Positions 45,308 through 56,176 are shown, counted from the first letter of the stretch. The stretch is DNA of 64,000 nucleotides from DASXMT01 sp963812965 (GCA_963812965.1 CAWEXG010000010.1:124001-188000); one strand, 5' to 3'. The notes: generated by a model from the sequence alone, not told the origin. Made by a program: numbers and translations.

Positions 45308-46636
45308 GTGTCGGACCGGGCAGAGCTGTCGACCCCCACCGATCAGCAGGACCCGACCGTTGCCAAGCCGTTCGTGGTGCTCGGTGTGTCGGCCGGCATC
45401 GCCGCGTATAAGGCGGTCGAGGTATGTCGTCGACTCGTCGATGCTGGAGTTCATGTCGCTCCCGTGCTCACTGAGCGAGCCACCCGTTTCGTCGGCGAGG
45501 CGACCTTCGACGCGTTGGCGTCGGAGCCGACCCAGACCAGCTTGTTCGACGAGGCGTCTCCCATCCCGCACACCAGACTGGGCCAGCAGGCGGATCTCAT
45601 CGTGGTTGCTCCTGCCACCGTGGACCTCCTGGCTCGTTACGCCAACGGCATGGCCAACGATCTCCTGACCACCACACTGGTGGCGACCCGAGCCCCGGTG
45701 GTGGTGTGCCCTGCGATGCACACCGAGATGTGGGAGCACCCGGCGGTGCAGCAGAACCTCGAGGTCTTGCGCCGGCGGGGCGTGACCGTTGTTCCTCCGG
45801 ACGAAGGGCGGCTGGCCGGCGGGGACACGGGTGCCGGCCGACTGGCCGAGCCGGCACAGATCGTCGACGTCGTGCTCCGGGTGCTCGCTCTTGCCGGACG
45901 ACAGCCTGACGGTGGGAGCGGGGATGCTTCCTCGTCGTCACGTCCGGTTCAGGATCTGGCCGGTGTGCGGGTGGTCGTGTCGGCGGGAGGGACCAGGGAG
46001 CCGATCGATCCGGTGCGTTTCCTGACCAACCGCTCCTCGGGCAAGCAGGGGCACGCGTTGGCCGACGCCGCCCGTCGTCGGGGAGCCGAGGTCGTACTGG
46101 TCACGACGACCACTCTTCCTGCTGCTCCTGGGGTCTTCGTGGAGTCAGTGGAGACCGCTGCCGACATGGAGCGGGCCGTACTGGCGAACGCTCAACACGC
46201 CGACGTCGTGGTCATGGCTGCGGCGGTTGCCGACTTCCGTCCGAAAGAGGCGGCCGAGACGAAGTTGCACAAGTCCGACGGTCTGCCCGACCTGGTCCTC
46301 GAACCCACGCCGGACATCCTGGCCGAGCTGGGTCGGCGCCGACAGGAGCAGCACGGCGGGGGTTCTGATGGAAAGCGTCATCCTCAGGTGTTGGTGGGGT
46401 TCGCTGCCGAGACCGATGCGGTGATCGAACGAGCGACGGACAAGCTCGGCCGCAAGGGCGTGGATCTGATGGTGGTCAACGACGTCTGCGCACCAGGGGT
46501 CGGGTTCGAGCACGACACGAACGCCGTGACCATCCTCGGGGTAGACGGTACGGTCACCGAAGTGCCGCTCTCGGGAAAGCACGCTGTTGCCGATGCCGTG
46601 TTCGATAGGGTTGTCGCCTTGTTGCCGACACGATGA
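45308..46636 (+). CDS. coaBC: bifunctional phosphopantothenoylcysteine decarboxylase / phosphopantothenate-cysteine ligase
   Basis: Coenzyme A synthesis. 442 residues. CoaC half: VVLGVSAGIAAYKAVEVCRRLV, LIVVAPATVDLLARYANGMANDLLTTTLVAT, and the VVCPAMHTEMWEHPAVQQNL clamp. CoaB half: RVVVSAGGTREPIDPVRFLTNRSSGKQGHALADAARRRGAEVVLV, VVMAAAVADFRPKEAAETKLHKSDG, and FAAETD. The linker after AGRQPDGGSGDASSSSRP is variable. GTG 45308, 38 bp after rpoZ. Confidence 0.96.
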   Translation: MSDRAELSTPTDQQDPTVAKPFVVLGVSAGIAAYKAVEVCRRLVDAGVHVAPVLTERATRFVGEATFDALASEPTQTSLFDEASPIPHTRLGQQADLIVVAPATVDLLARYANGMANDLLTTTLVATRAPVVVCPAMHTEMWEHPAVQQNLEVLRRRGVTVVPPDEGRLAGGDTGAGRLAEPAQIVDVVLRVLALAGRQPDGGSGDASSSSRPVQDLAGVRVVVSAGGTREPIDPVRFLTNRSSGKQGHALADAARRRGAEVVLVTTTTLPAAPGVFVESVETAADMERAVLANAQHADVVVMAAAVADFRPKEAAETKLHKSDGLPDLVLEPTPDILAELGRRRQEQHGGGSDGKRHPQVLVGFAAETDAVIERATDKLGRKGVDLMVVNDVCAPGVGFEHDTNAVTILGVDGTVTEVPLSGKHAVADAVFDRVVALLPTR

Positions 46637-46718
46637 GTCGGACTTCAATCACCTGAGTTGTTGTTGCATACGCCCGAACCGTTGACCGCACTGAAGCACT
46701 GAGAGAACGGAACGATCT

Positions 46719-47915
46719 GTGAGCGCCCGATACACCTTCACCTCTGAGTCAGTCACCGAGGGCCATCCCGACAAGATGGCAGACCAGATCTCCGACTCCG
46801 TGCTCGACGCCGTACTGGCGGACGACCCGAACAGTCGGGTGGCGTGCGAGACGCTGCTCACCACTGGGCTGGTGCTGGTCGCCGGGGAGATCACCACGAC
46901 CACGTACGTGGACATCCCCACGTTGGTGCGCCGGGTCGTGCTCGACATCGGGTACGACAACGACGCGTACGGGATCAACGGGAAGACGTGCGGGGTGATG
47001 GTGGCGCTCGACGAGCAGTCACCCGACATCGGCCAGGGCGTCGACAACGCCTTCGAGGTGCGGGCGGGAACCGGTGGTGAGGACCACCTCAACGCCCAGG
47101 GCGCCGGTGATCAGGGGATGATGTTCGGCTACGCCTGTGACGAGACACCCGATCTCATGCCCTTGCCCATCTGGCTGGCTCACCGCCTGGCCCAACGCCT
47201 GGCTCAGGTCCGCCGGGTGGGGGTCCTCCCGTATCTCCGTCCCGACGGGAAGACGCAGGTGAGCGTGCGGTATGAGGACGGCCGCCCCGTCGCCCTGGAG
47301 ACGGTCCTGATCTCCACCCAGCATGATCCTGGTATCGACATCGAGACCTTGTTGTTGCCGGACCTCCGGGACAACGTCATCACTCCGTTGCTGCCCACCG
47401 ACCTCGACACCGACGGTCTGCGCCTTCTGGCCAACCCCACCGGCGTGTTCGAGCTGGGTGGTCCCCACGCCGATACCGGGCTCACCGGCCGGAAGATCAT
47501 CGTCGACACCTACGGGGGCATGGCCCGACACGGAGGAGGCGCCTTCTCCGGGAAGGACCCCTCGAAGGTCGACCGGTCCGCCGCCTATGCGGCTCGATGG
47601 GTGGCGAAGCACGTGGTGGCAGCCGGCGCTGCCAGCCGGTGCGAGGTGCAGGTGGCTTACGCCATCGGCGTTGCCCGTCCGGTATCGCTTCTGGTGGAGA
47701 CGTTCGGGACCGAGAAGGTCGATCCCACCCAGATCGCCAAGGCAGTCGACGAGATCTTCGACCTCCGTCCTGCTGCCATCGTGCGCGACTTAGAGCTGAA
47801 GCGACCGATCTACCGGAAGACGGCGGCGTACGGGCACTTCGGTCGGTCGGACAAGGAGTTCACCTGGGAGGAGACTTCCCGGGTGGACGACCTGAAGCAG
47901 GCGCTTCGGCTCTGA
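46719..47915 (+). CDS. metK: S-adenosylmethionine synthetase
   Basis: Makes SAM from methionine and ATP. 398 residues. Signatures: YTFTSESVTEGHPDKMADQISD, GAGDQGMMFGYACDET (the GAGDQG motif), and GGGAFSGKDPSKVDRSAAYAAR. Start GTG 46719. No SAM riboswitch is visible in the 82 bp upstream. Followed immediately by priA. Confidence 0.97.
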   Translation: MSARYTFTSESVTEGHPDKMADQISDSVLDAVLADDPNSRVACETLLTTGLVLVAGEITTTTYVDIPTLVRRVVLDIGYDNDAYGINGKTCGVMVALDEQSPDIGQGVDNAFEVRAGTGGEDHLNAQGAGDQGMMFGYACDETPDLMPLPIWLAHRLAQRLAQVRRVGVLPYLRPDGKTQVSVRYEDGRPVALETVLISTQHDPGIDIETLLLPDLRDNVITPLLPTDLDTDGLRLLANPTGVFELGGPHADTGLTGRKIIVDTYGGMARHGGGAFSGKDPSKVDRSAAYAARWVAKHVVAAGAASRCEVQVAYAIGVARPVSLLVETFGTEKVDPTQIAKAVDEIFDLRPAAIVRDLELKRPIYRKTAAYGHFGRSDKEFTWEETSRVDDLKQALRL

Positions 47916-49921
47916 GCCCTTCGACGCCGGACGACAGCACGTCATCCCCACCGGCCTCCGACCCGGAGGCGACGCCGCGGGCCACCGGCAGCGGCGCCCG
48001 GGTCGTCCCTGACGTCCCGGCCATCCACCGCCGGTTCGACTACGTGGTCCCCGACGCCATGCGGGACGACATCAGGGTGGGCAGTCGGGTCCGGGTGACC
48101 CTGCATGGCCGCCGGGTCGCCGCCTGGGTGGTGGAGACCGGCGTCACGCCGCCCCCCGGCGTGACGCCACAGCCGCTCGCCGCCTGGAGCGGTCTCGGTC
48201 CACCCCCGTCGGTGGTGTCGCTGGCCGAGTGGGCGGCGTGGCGATGGGCCGGCCCAATGAGCTCGTTTCTGGGGACAGCCTCGCCTCCACGGGTGGTACG
48301 GGCACTGCCACTCGGACGGACGTATCGGCAGATACCCCTACGAAGCGGTCCTGACGCCGGTATCGCCGTTGACGTCCGTACAGCCGGTGCCCCCGTGGCC
48401 GACGCCCCTGTTTCCCCGCCTGTCGCGGGAGAGTCGGCAAGGATCGTCGACGAGGCCCTGCGTTCGTCCCGCACCGTGGTTCGTCTGGCCCCGGCGCTCG
48501 ACGCTGCGCTCATCGTCGAAGAGGTGGTCCGCCGGCTCGGCTCGGTGTTGGTGCTGGCGCCCACCCACCTCCGGGTCGACCACCTCGTCCGCCGGCTCGC
48601 CCGTAGCGGTGTGCCGGCGACAGTCCTTCCGGACGGCTGGGCCGAGGCCGCAGCCGGCTCGCCGGTGGTCGTCGGCACGCGTATCGCCGCGTGGGCCCCG
48701 ATTGCCAAGCTGTCCGGCGTGGTGGTGCTCGACGCCCACGACGAGGCGTACCGGGAGGAACGGTCGCCGACCTGGTCGGCGGTCGACGTGGTCACCGAAC
48801 GGGCACGGCGGGACGGGGTCCCGTGCCTGCTGGTGACGCCGTGCCCCACCGTGTCGTTGCTCGAGGGGTCGAGTGTGGTGACCACGTCGCGCATGGCCGA
48901 GCGACGGGGCTGGCCGCCGGTGGACGTTGTGGACAGGCGGGATGACGATCCCCGCACCGGGCTGTTCTCGGAAAGACTGTCGCAGGTGCTCCACTCGGTG
49001 CTGCCCGAGGGTCGGGCCGTGTGCGTGCTCAATCGGACCGGGCGGGCCCGGCTGCTGGCCTGCGCCTCGTGCGGTTCGCTGGCCGGCTGCGTCGTCTGCG
49101 GCGGCGCCATGGAGCAGCGTGAGGCCGGTGGCGTGCTCCGTTGTCGCCGTTGCGGGTCGGAGCGCCCGGTGGTGTGCGCCGTGTGTGACTCGACCCGGAT
49201 GAAGCTGCTACGGGTAGGGGTGTCACGCGTGCGTGAAGAGCTGTCGGCGCTGATGGGCATCGAGGCGGTAGAGATCACCGCTGCTGGCACCACCAAGGCG
49301 GAAACGGAGCCCACCGCCGGTCAGACAGATGCCGATACCCCCCGTTTGGCCGATGCTCATCTGGTAGTGGGCACCGAGGCGGCTCTCCATCGGGTGACGC
49401 GAGCCGACGTGGTCGCCTTCCTCGACTTCGACCAACACCTGCTGGCGCCCAGGTTTGCGGCAGGGGAGGAAGCCCTGGCGCTGTTGGCCCGGGCAGCTCG
49501 GGTGGTGGGCGGTCGGGACGGCAACGGACGCCTGCTGGTGCAGACCCGGCTTCCGGACCACGAGGTGCTGACCGCCGCTCTCCATGCCGATCCGTCGGAG
49601 CTTGCGCGTTCGGAGCGAGGGCTGCGACGAATGCTCCAGCTTCCCCCATTCGGCGCGCTGGCATCCATCGGCGGACCAGCGGCGGCCGAGCTCACCGCCA
49701 GTCTCGAAGGCATCGAGGGGCTGACACTCTCGTCGTCCGGCCCGGCTTCGCCTGTCTCTACGCCGTCCGACCCTGCGCTGCCCACTGCCGTCTTGCCCTC
49801 CTCTGCTCCGAAACAGTGGCTGGTCAAGGCGCCGGACCACCGCACGCTGTGCGACGCGCTGGCGTCGGTCCCACGACCGACGGGTCGCCTTCGGGTGGAG
49901 GTCGATCCCACGGCGGTGTGA
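47911..49921 (+). CDS. priA: PriA-like primosomal protein N', helicase motifs degenerate
   Basis: About 670 residues after metK. DNA-binding N-domain: VPAIHRRFDYVVPDAMRDDIRVGSRVRVTLHGRRVAAWVVE. The ATP-binding P-loop is lost (the position reads RLAPALDAALIVEEVV) and motif II reads VVLDAHDEAYRE, as in other actinobacterial PriA proteins presumed not to act as helicases. The zinc region is intact: CASCGSLAGCVVCGGAMEQ and CRRCGSERPVVCAVC. No standard start codon exists between the metK stop and the conserved region; CTG 47911 or a hidden indel is possible. Confidence 0.85.
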
Positions 49922-50056
49922 GGCCTCAGGCGTGATCGGGTCGCGTCTCGTATCGAAGCGCACTCCCACCTCGGTACGCAGCCTGCAGGGGCGGCGAGGG
50001 TTTCTAGACTCTCCGGTAAGCACTGCCAGCCGTTGAAACGCTGCTCAACCTCTAAC

Positions 50057-51004
50057 ATGATGCCTATGACTTCGTACTCCGTGCGGACGTACGGCGATCC
50101 GGTCCTGAAGCAGCCTGCCCGAGACATCGAGCAGGTCGACGGCAACCTGGTGCGCCTGGTCGACGACATGGTCGAGACCATGTACGACGCCGTGGGTGCT
50201 GGGCTGGCTGCCCCGCAGGTGGGTATCCAGAAGCGGATCTTCGTCTACGACGTCGGCGACGGGCCCGAGGTCATCATCAACCCGACCATCGTGGAGACGT
50301 CGGGGGAGTGGTACCACGACGAGGGCTGTCTCTCGGTTCCCGGTCTGCGGCTCGGACTCACCCGTCCCGATCAGGTGCATCTACGCGGGTTCGACCTCGA
50401 CGGCAGAGAGCTCTCGATCGAGGCTGACGAGTTCTTGGGCCGGGTGTTCCAGCACGAGGTCGACCACCTGGACGGCGTTCTCATGATGGAGCGGCTCGAT
50501 CCGGATCAGCGCAAGCTCGCCCTCCGGGTCCTGCGCGACCGCGACCTCGGTCTCGACACCTCTGCCATGGAAGCGAAACTGGTTTCCGCCGGACAGCGAC
50601 CAGATCGTCTGATCTTCCAAGGAGGCGAAGGACCCTCCGCAGTCCTCTGGTGCTCACGGAAGGCCAGTGAGTCAGGGACCGGGTCGGTAGTCGATGAGGA
50701 GATCCACCCCTGCGTTACGGCTGGCCGTGGCGAGCTTGTCGTCGAGCGTGGCCAGTGGAGCAGCCAGGCGCTCGGCGAGAACGAGGTAGGCGGCGTCATA
50801 GGCGCTGAGGCCATGACGTCGGCCGGCTGCCAGGAGCGCTGTCACATCGGTCGGCGACACATCGATACGGATAGGGAGCTGAGTGAGCAGGTCGAGGAAA
50901 CGAGTGGCCTGGGCCTCAGTGATCCGTGCGCGTCGCTCTGCGACGAGCAACACGTTGGTGACTTCGAGCTCCCACACGCTCGGCACGATGGCCTCGTCCT
51001 CTAA
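50057..51004 (+). CDS. def: peptide deformylase with aberrant read-through C-terminus
   Basis: Removes the formyl group from nascent Met. All three motifs are present: GAGLAAPQVG (motif 1), EGCLSVPG (motif 2, Cys ligand) and QHEVDHLDGVL (motif 3, HExxH). ATG 50057, 50060 or 50066 may start it; family similarity begins at SVRTYGDPVLKQPA. The conserved protein ends around FQGGEG (50630). The remaining ~120 codons run antisense to vapC and look like noise, so the native stop was lost by an indel or by insertion of the island that follows. Confidence 0.92.
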   Translation: MMPMTSYSVRTYGDPVLKQPARDIEQVDGNLVRLVDDMVETMYDAVGAGLAAPQVGIQKRIFVYDVGDGPEVIINPTIVETSGEWYHDEGCLSVPGLRLGLTRPDQVHLRGFDLDGRELSIEADEFLGRVFQHEVDHLDGVLMMERLDPDQRKLALRVLRDRDLGLDTSAMEAKLVSAGQRPDRLIFQGGEGPSAVLWCSRKASESGTGSVVDEEIHPCVTAGRGELVVERGQWSSQALGENEVGGVIGAEAMTSAGCQERCHIGRRHIDTDRELSEQVEETSGLGLSDPCASLCDEQHVGDFELPHARHDGLVL

Positions 51005-51097
51005 GAGCCGGTCGAGGATCGCATCGGTGTCATCGGTGGTCTCGTCTTCGAAGCACCACGCCATGGTCAGCGACGTGTCGATAACCATCGGCATCAA
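50672..51097 (-). CDS. PIN-domain toxin, VapC family
   Basis: 141 residues. Acidic active-site residues: MVIDTSLTMAWCFEDE (D7), VWELEVTNVLLVAERR (E45), LSAYDAAYLVLAERL (D101) and LATLDDKLA (D119/120). Predicted ribonuclease toxin. Overlaps the antitoxin gene by four bases, antitoxin first. Lies antisense to the aberrant tail of def. Confidence 0.92.
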   Translation of the reverse strand: MMPMVIDTSLTMAWCFEDETTDDTDAILDRLLEDEAIVPSVWELEVTNVLLVAERRARITEAQATRFLDLLTQLPIRIDVSPTDVTALLAAGRRHGLSAYDAAYLVLAERLAAPLATLDDKLATASRNAGVDLLIDYRPGP

Positions 51098-51330
51098 CGA
51101 TGACCTTCGTCGATCATGCGCCGCACCGAGTTGCGTCCGCGGCGCACGCCGCTGCGGGCGGTACGCAATGCAGCGACGGTCTCATCGGGTGTCATGGCAC
51201 TTCGGTTGACGGGCACGAGTCTGGCGACCTCCCGGCCGTGCTTCGTGATTGTGATCGTCTCGCCGTGCTCCACTTGTTCGAGGAGACGGGGGAGATGGGT
51301 CTTCGCGTCGTAGGCGCCGACAGTGCTCAT
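51094..51330 (-). CDS. Phd/YefM-type antitoxin paired with VapC
   Basis: 78 residues: TVGAYDAKTHLPRLLEQVEHGETITITKHGREVARLVPV is the Phd/YefM fold; the tail (TVAALRTARSGVRRGRNSVRRMIDEGHR) should neutralise the toxin. The start ATG directly abuts a perfect palindrome, so the transcript is probably leaderless and self-repressed. Confidence 0.92.
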   Translation of the reverse strand: MSTVGAYDAKTHLPRLLEQVEHGETITITKHGREVARLVPVNRSAMTPDETVAALRTARSGVRRGRNSVRRMIDEGHR

Positions 51331-51363
51331 GTCATCAGACTAGCCGGCAACTAGTCTGATGAC
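51331..51363. promoter_or_regulatory. perfect palindromic operator of vapBC
   Basis: GTCATCAGACTAG, seven bases, CTAGTCTGATGAC: 13-bp perfect arms ending at the base before the antitoxin ATG. TAGTCTGAT within it resembles a -10 region on the minus strand. Expected binding site for the antitoxin or the toxin-antitoxin complex. Confidence 0.65.
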
Positions 51364-51399
51364 GTCTTTCCGTTGCCTGAGGATGGCGCCGGGCCGTCT

Positions 51400-51560
51400 C
51401 TCCAGCGCATCACCGGCATCCATATCTGGCTGTCCTCTCGCTGTCCGCTCGGGCAAGACCAAGCGCCTCCCCGGCGTTGCCCCCGAACTGACCATGTTCA
51501 TTCTCGCCTCGTTCCGGGAACGAGGAAAGCCCTCAGTGAAGCCTCGGCGGGCGATGTGGC
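51400..51560 (+). pseudogene. C-terminal fragment of a TetR regulator
   Basis: ITGIHIWLS in one frame and SGKTKRLPGVAPELTMFILASFRERGKPSVKPRR in the next match the C-terminus of the TetR protein at 22147-22896 (GGIHARLSYN, SGKAKRLPDLAPDLTTFFLASFQERGKASRARR). Nothing upstream of it survives. It lies about 140 bp before the promoter of secreted-protein copy 2. The rest of 51364-51699 shows no gene. Confidence 0.7.
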
Positions 51561-51699
51561 CAGATGAATGCGTGAGATTCCCCACAGACGCAGCTGACAT
51601 GTGTTGTCTGTACCGTCGTTCCAGTCGGTTGTCATTGTGAGGTGATCTCGTGCTGGGTAACGAGCGTGACCTGGTCAAGGGCTTGTTGACAGATTTATC

Positions 51700-51728
51700 T
51701 TGACAAGATCAAGAACCTAGAGTTAGAT
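51700..51728 (+). promoter_or_regulatory. promoter of secreted-protein copy 2
   Basis: TTGACA (51700-51705), 17-bp spacer differing from copy 1 by one base, TTAGAT (51723-51728). A second TTGACA lies 15 bases upstream. Sequence between this promoter and the leader diverges from copy 1, so the boxes themselves are conserved. Confidence 0.8.
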
Positions 51729-51791
51729 GCCATCGCGACTAGTTTGGGAAACCGGTAGCGTGTAGCATCAGGTTCACTTCAGAAGCTCACA

Positions 51792-51968
51792 AACCGAAAG
51801 CAGGGGGATGTACATGTTCCGGGGACGCCGCAGTACAGCAGCACCCACCCGCGATTCTCAAAATGAGAAAACTCTCCGCGGGGGGGGGTGGGGGAGTAAC
51901 TCCCTAAGTTTTTCCCACGCACAGTCACGTAATTCTCACTTCACCGGCGGCTATGCCCGCCGGTTTTT
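51792..51968 (+). promoter_or_regulatory. conserved structured 5' leader, copy 2
   Basis: Same elements as copy 1: AAACCGAAAGCAGGGGG, the CCCACCCGCG / CGCGGG-GGTGGG hairpin with a shortened apical loop, GGGAG-TAA-CTCCC followed by TAAG-T5, and CCGGCGG-CTATGC-CCGCCGG-T5 (51944-51968). Relative to copy 1, changes lie in the apical loop of the first hairpin and in one loop base of the terminator. A two-codon-neutral net change of three bases keeps the reading frame. Confidence 0.55.
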
Positions 51969-54900
51969 CGCGGCCATAGCGGCAACGCTCCTGGTCATCG
52001 GGGTAGTGGCCGGTGTTGGTGTGACCGCCGCCAGTGCCGCAACGCCACTGTCGGTCACGACGACCGGCAACTTGCCTCCAGCCACGCTGAATACGGCGTA
52101 CTCGGCCACCCTGGTAGCAGCTGGTGGGACGGGTACTGACACCTGGAGCGTGGCCTCAGGCTCCACCCTGCCGAGTTGGCTGAGCCTGAACGCCACCACC
52201 GGCGTCCTGTCCGGCACCCCCACGGCGATCGCCACCGCCACGTTCAAGGTCACCGTTACCGACTCGGCCAGTCCCGCTGATACGGCCACGTCGAGTCAGC
52301 TCACGTTGTACGTCGTTGGTGCGAACGGGACTCAACCGTTTACGTTGAGCTCGGCCGGTACCCCCGGCCAGTCCACTTACACCGTTGGGGCTAGTCATCA
52401 GCCAGGGGCCACGTTGCCTGATCCGATCACTATCGCCGGCCAGGAGGACCCGCTCAACGGCGCCATCAGCAGTGCATCGTTGTCCATCCAGCCCTACACC
52501 TCAACGGACTCGCAGGGGTCGACCCACGTCACCTTCTCCGAGATCAATCCCGGTACGGCCACCGGACTGGTCAACGGATCGACCGGCATCGTGACCATCA
52601 ACGACTCCCTACGGGTCACTCTCAACCTCATCAATCCGGTCCAGGCCACCTGCGCTGACTCGCCCATCAACGTCTCGCTGACCGGAACCTACAACGCCAC
52701 CACCCAACAGGTCACGTTGTCCGATACGACGTTTGCCATCCCACCGAACTTCTCCGACTCCACCGCCCCGAACTGTGATCTGGCCCTCGGTGGCCTAGTT
52801 CAGGGTGCTCTAAACGGCTCGGAGTATGCGGGGACCACCGGGAACGCCTTCATCCTCGCCATGTCCGGACCGCTCACCATCCCTGTGCCAGCCGCTCCGA
52901 CTACGACAGCATTGACGGTCAGTCCAGCCAGCCCCCAGTTGAACGTCAACGGCACCTCGGTGACGCTCAACGCCACCGTGTCGGCGAACGGTACGACCGC
53001 AACCCATGCCACCGGCACTGTCGCCTTCCAGAACAACGGGGCGACGATTGGCACCGAACCGGTTGCCAACGGCACGGCGAGCTACACCGCAACGAACCTG
53101 CCGACCGCCACCAACCAGCTCACCGCTGTGTACTCCGGTGACACCAACTATGCCTTGAGCACATCGACAGCGGTGCCGTACATGCTGCAACCGATTCCTA
53201 CCATCACCACCACAGGCCTGCCGGCAACAGCCACCCCTGGCCAGACGGTGCCGTTCACCGTCACCATCACCAACCCGGCTGGGGGTGAGAACTACCCCAA
53301 CGTGTGGGCCAACATCGGCGCGCCTTTTCAAAGCCGTTACTTCTACAACGGGGTGGCGAACATCGACGCTCAAGATAGCGCCGGTACCTGGTGTCCCCTC
53401 CCCAACCCGAACAACAACGCTGACGGTGGCAACGACCATGGCAACGCTGTCTACTTCGGCTGGAACTACTCGGGACCGTTGTCAGCTCCGTGCGGCACGC
53501 CACCGAGCTCCTTCAGCCTGCCAGCGGGCACCACGATCACCATCCCCCTCGAAGTTTCCTTCTCGGCGTCGGCGATGGTCAGCACGGTCAGCCTCTACGA
53601 GCGCGTTGTACACCGGTACGTGCAACACCGGTGCCACTGAGTGCTACGAGGCAGCTCCTCTGCAGGACAACTACAACAACGCCGATGGCGCCCAGACCAC
53701 GCCGGTGTCCTCGGGGGCCATCACCATGGTCCCGGCTACCGGTCCAGGCACGCAGTCGGTGACGGTTACGGACAATTTGCAAAATAGGGGTCTCCGTCCG
53801 GCCACCACCACGCTCCGCCAGGGCTTTGACCTCAGCCTTCAATCCAATGTCACCGGCAACCAATCCCAATTCGCCAGCGAGTTCACGTCTCCAACTGGGT
53901 CAGTTCAATACTTCGTCGACGGCCAATTGGTGCACACCAGTACGCTTGCATCGGTAACTCCTACCAGTGGGGACGGCACCACGCCGCTCTACCTCTATAA
54001 CATTGGCAACCTAGCGCCTGGCACCCACACCGTTCTCTCCAACTACTCCGGTGACGGGATCTATGCGCCAACCAGCTTCACCGAGACGTTCACGGTTATC
54101 GCCGGGCCTCCCCTCGGCACCCTGTACAGCTGCGATGTAGTGACAGGACAAGGGGCCCCAGCGGCAGTTTCAGCGTATGTCGCTGCATCAGGAGCGGTGT
54201 CACCGACGTTCGCAGGTTCCACCGCTACCGCCACCGGTGTTGGCGTCACCCTCGATATCGATCCGGCAGTTACCGTGTCCTAACCTCAACGACTTTCAGA
54301 CGGCAGCCACGTTCGGCTTCTCTCCGAACGGAACCACTGCCACCTCGGGGCCGATCACCTTTAGTGGTGATGACACCTCGACAGACATCGTCGGTTCGTG
54401 GAGCGGCATGACAACCTCGATCCCGATCACAGGGACTCCAGGGGCCACGGTGCCCATCGGGGTCAACTCCATCAGCTTCAATTTCGGCTACGCCGGCAGC
54501 GTCAACGCCACCTGTACTCCGGCCTCGCAACCGGCAGTCGCAACCACCGCAACGGTTGCGGGAACGACGCTCACTGCTAGTCCGAGCGGCTCTGCTGCCG
54601 TCGGCGCCCCGGTGACCCTGACTGCCACGGTTACTCCCGCTCCACCCGCGTCTCACCTTTACAGGTGCTTACGGCCAGGTCGAGTTTCTCGACAACGGCA
54701 CCGTTCTGGGAACAACAGTCGTTGCCACCGATAACGACACCGGCGCGCTCCCCGCCAATAACGGCACTGCCACCTTCACTGCTAGCTCTTTGCCGCCCGG
54801 TGAGAACATCCTCACTGCTCAGTGGAACGGCGGCGGTGGTGTGCCCGCCAACACGTCAACACCCGTGGACTTCCAAGTGGGCGCTGCACCAACGGTGACC

Positions 54901-55914
54901 ACCCAGCCCACGGGCCAGACGGTGAGCGCCGGCGCTGTGACGACGTTCACAGCGGTAGCTACTGGTGACCCGACACCGACGGTCCAGTGGCAAGTGTCAA
55001 CGGACGGCGACTCAACGTTCACCAACATCGCAGGGGCAACATCTCCTACCTACACCACCCCTGCCACCACCGCTTCAGACAATGGCAACCAGTACCACGC
55101 GGTGTTCACTAACGCTGCAGGACCAGCTGTCACTACCAACCCAGCCACTCTCACGGTGCTGGCTCCGTCGACCACCGGCTACCGAATGGTTGCTTCCAAC
55201 GGTGCGGTGTCCACGTTCGGCAACGCCGGGAACTACGGCTCTGAGGCCGGACAACCGTTGAACGCCCCCATCGTCGGCATGGCCGCAACGCCAGATGGGA
55301 AGGGCTACTGGCTGGTCGGCGCTGACGGTGGCATCTTCACCTTCGGTGATGCCGGCTACTACGGCTCGGAAGGTGGCCAACACTTGAACGCTCCCATCGT
55401 CGGCATGGCAGCAACGCCAGATGGGAAGGGCTACTGGCTGGTGGCAGCAGACGGAGGAGTCTTCACCTTCGGCGATGCCGCCTTCTACGGATCAGAAGGT
55501 GGGCAGCACCTGAACGCCCCGATCGTCGGCATGGCTGCCACTTCTTACGGAGGTGGCTACTGGCTGGTCGCTTCCGATGGCGGTGTCTTCACCTTCGGGA
55601 ATGCTGTCTTCCTCGGCTCGAAGGGTGGGCAGTCACTCAACGCACCGGTCGTATCTATGGCTGCCACTTCGGACGGCGGCGGCTACTGGCTGGTAGGCGC
55701 TGACGGTGGCATCTTCACCTTCGGGAACGCTGGATTCGACGGTTCTGCGAGCGGCCAGTCCAACGCTCCGGTGGTCGGCATCGTGCCAACCTCGAACGAT
55801 GGCGGCTACTGGCTCGGAGCCCAAGACGGCGGCATTTTCACCTTCGGAAATGCACCGTTCAGCGGCTCGGGAGTGGGCAGCTTCACCGCCCCGGTGGTTG
55901 CCATCGCACCGTAA
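51814..55914 (+). CDS. large secreted Ig-like/beta-propeller-repeat protein, copy 2 (frameshifted)
   Basis: About 1365 residues when rejoined (breaks near 53602, 54283 and 54655). Signal peptide (ARRFFAAIAATLLVIGVVAGVGVTAASA) after a ~48-residue n-region; putative Ig domain (LPSWLSLNATTGVLSGTP); Big_3-type Ig domain (LTAVYSGDTNYALST); N-V-rich region with Cys pairs; a second YSGDGIYAPTS unit; an I-set-like domain (PTVQWQVSTDGDSTFTNI); and seven repeats ending GVGSFTAPVVAIAP. Central domains differ strongly from copy 1 whereas both ends are alike. Start ATG 51814 preferred for ribosome-site spacing. Confidence 0.78.
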
Positions 55915-55946
55915 GAAAGGTCATTACCAAGAAGGACGTGCGGCTT

Positions 55947-56100
55947 CGCTGTTCCTGGGGTGCTGTTTCTTGCCCCCAGGAACAGCGGACCGGATGGCCA
56001 GCAACGCCATCAGAACACCAACAGATCGCCAAAGGTTCTCCACCCTGGGAACCGGCCAACAGTGTGTGGCCCCCCGCCCCCTAACCCCGGACGGGGGGCC
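55947..56100 (+). terminator. 3' trailer with two hairpins, copy 2
   Basis: Hairpin A: CGCTGTTCCTGGGG (55947-55960) pairs perfectly with CCCCAGGAACAGCG (55974-55987). Compared with copy 1, a C-G pair has become T-A, a compensatory change. Hairpin B: GGCCCCCCG (56068-56076) with CGGGGGGCC (56092-56100), identical to copy 1. CACCAACAGATCGCCA and CTGGGAACCGGCC between them are also conserved. No gene lies between 55915 and 56176. Confidence 0.65.
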
Positions 56101-56176
56101 ATGCAGTTCTTGGAGCTGGTACGGGTGACCTGGTTGTTGAGATCGTTGTTACAGCCGCTCCGTACCGTCCCAGTTC

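Noticed and set aside
46637..46718. SAM riboswitch before metK
   Set aside because: Only 82 bp and none of the conserved SAM-I, SAM-II or SAM-IV core bases are recognisable.
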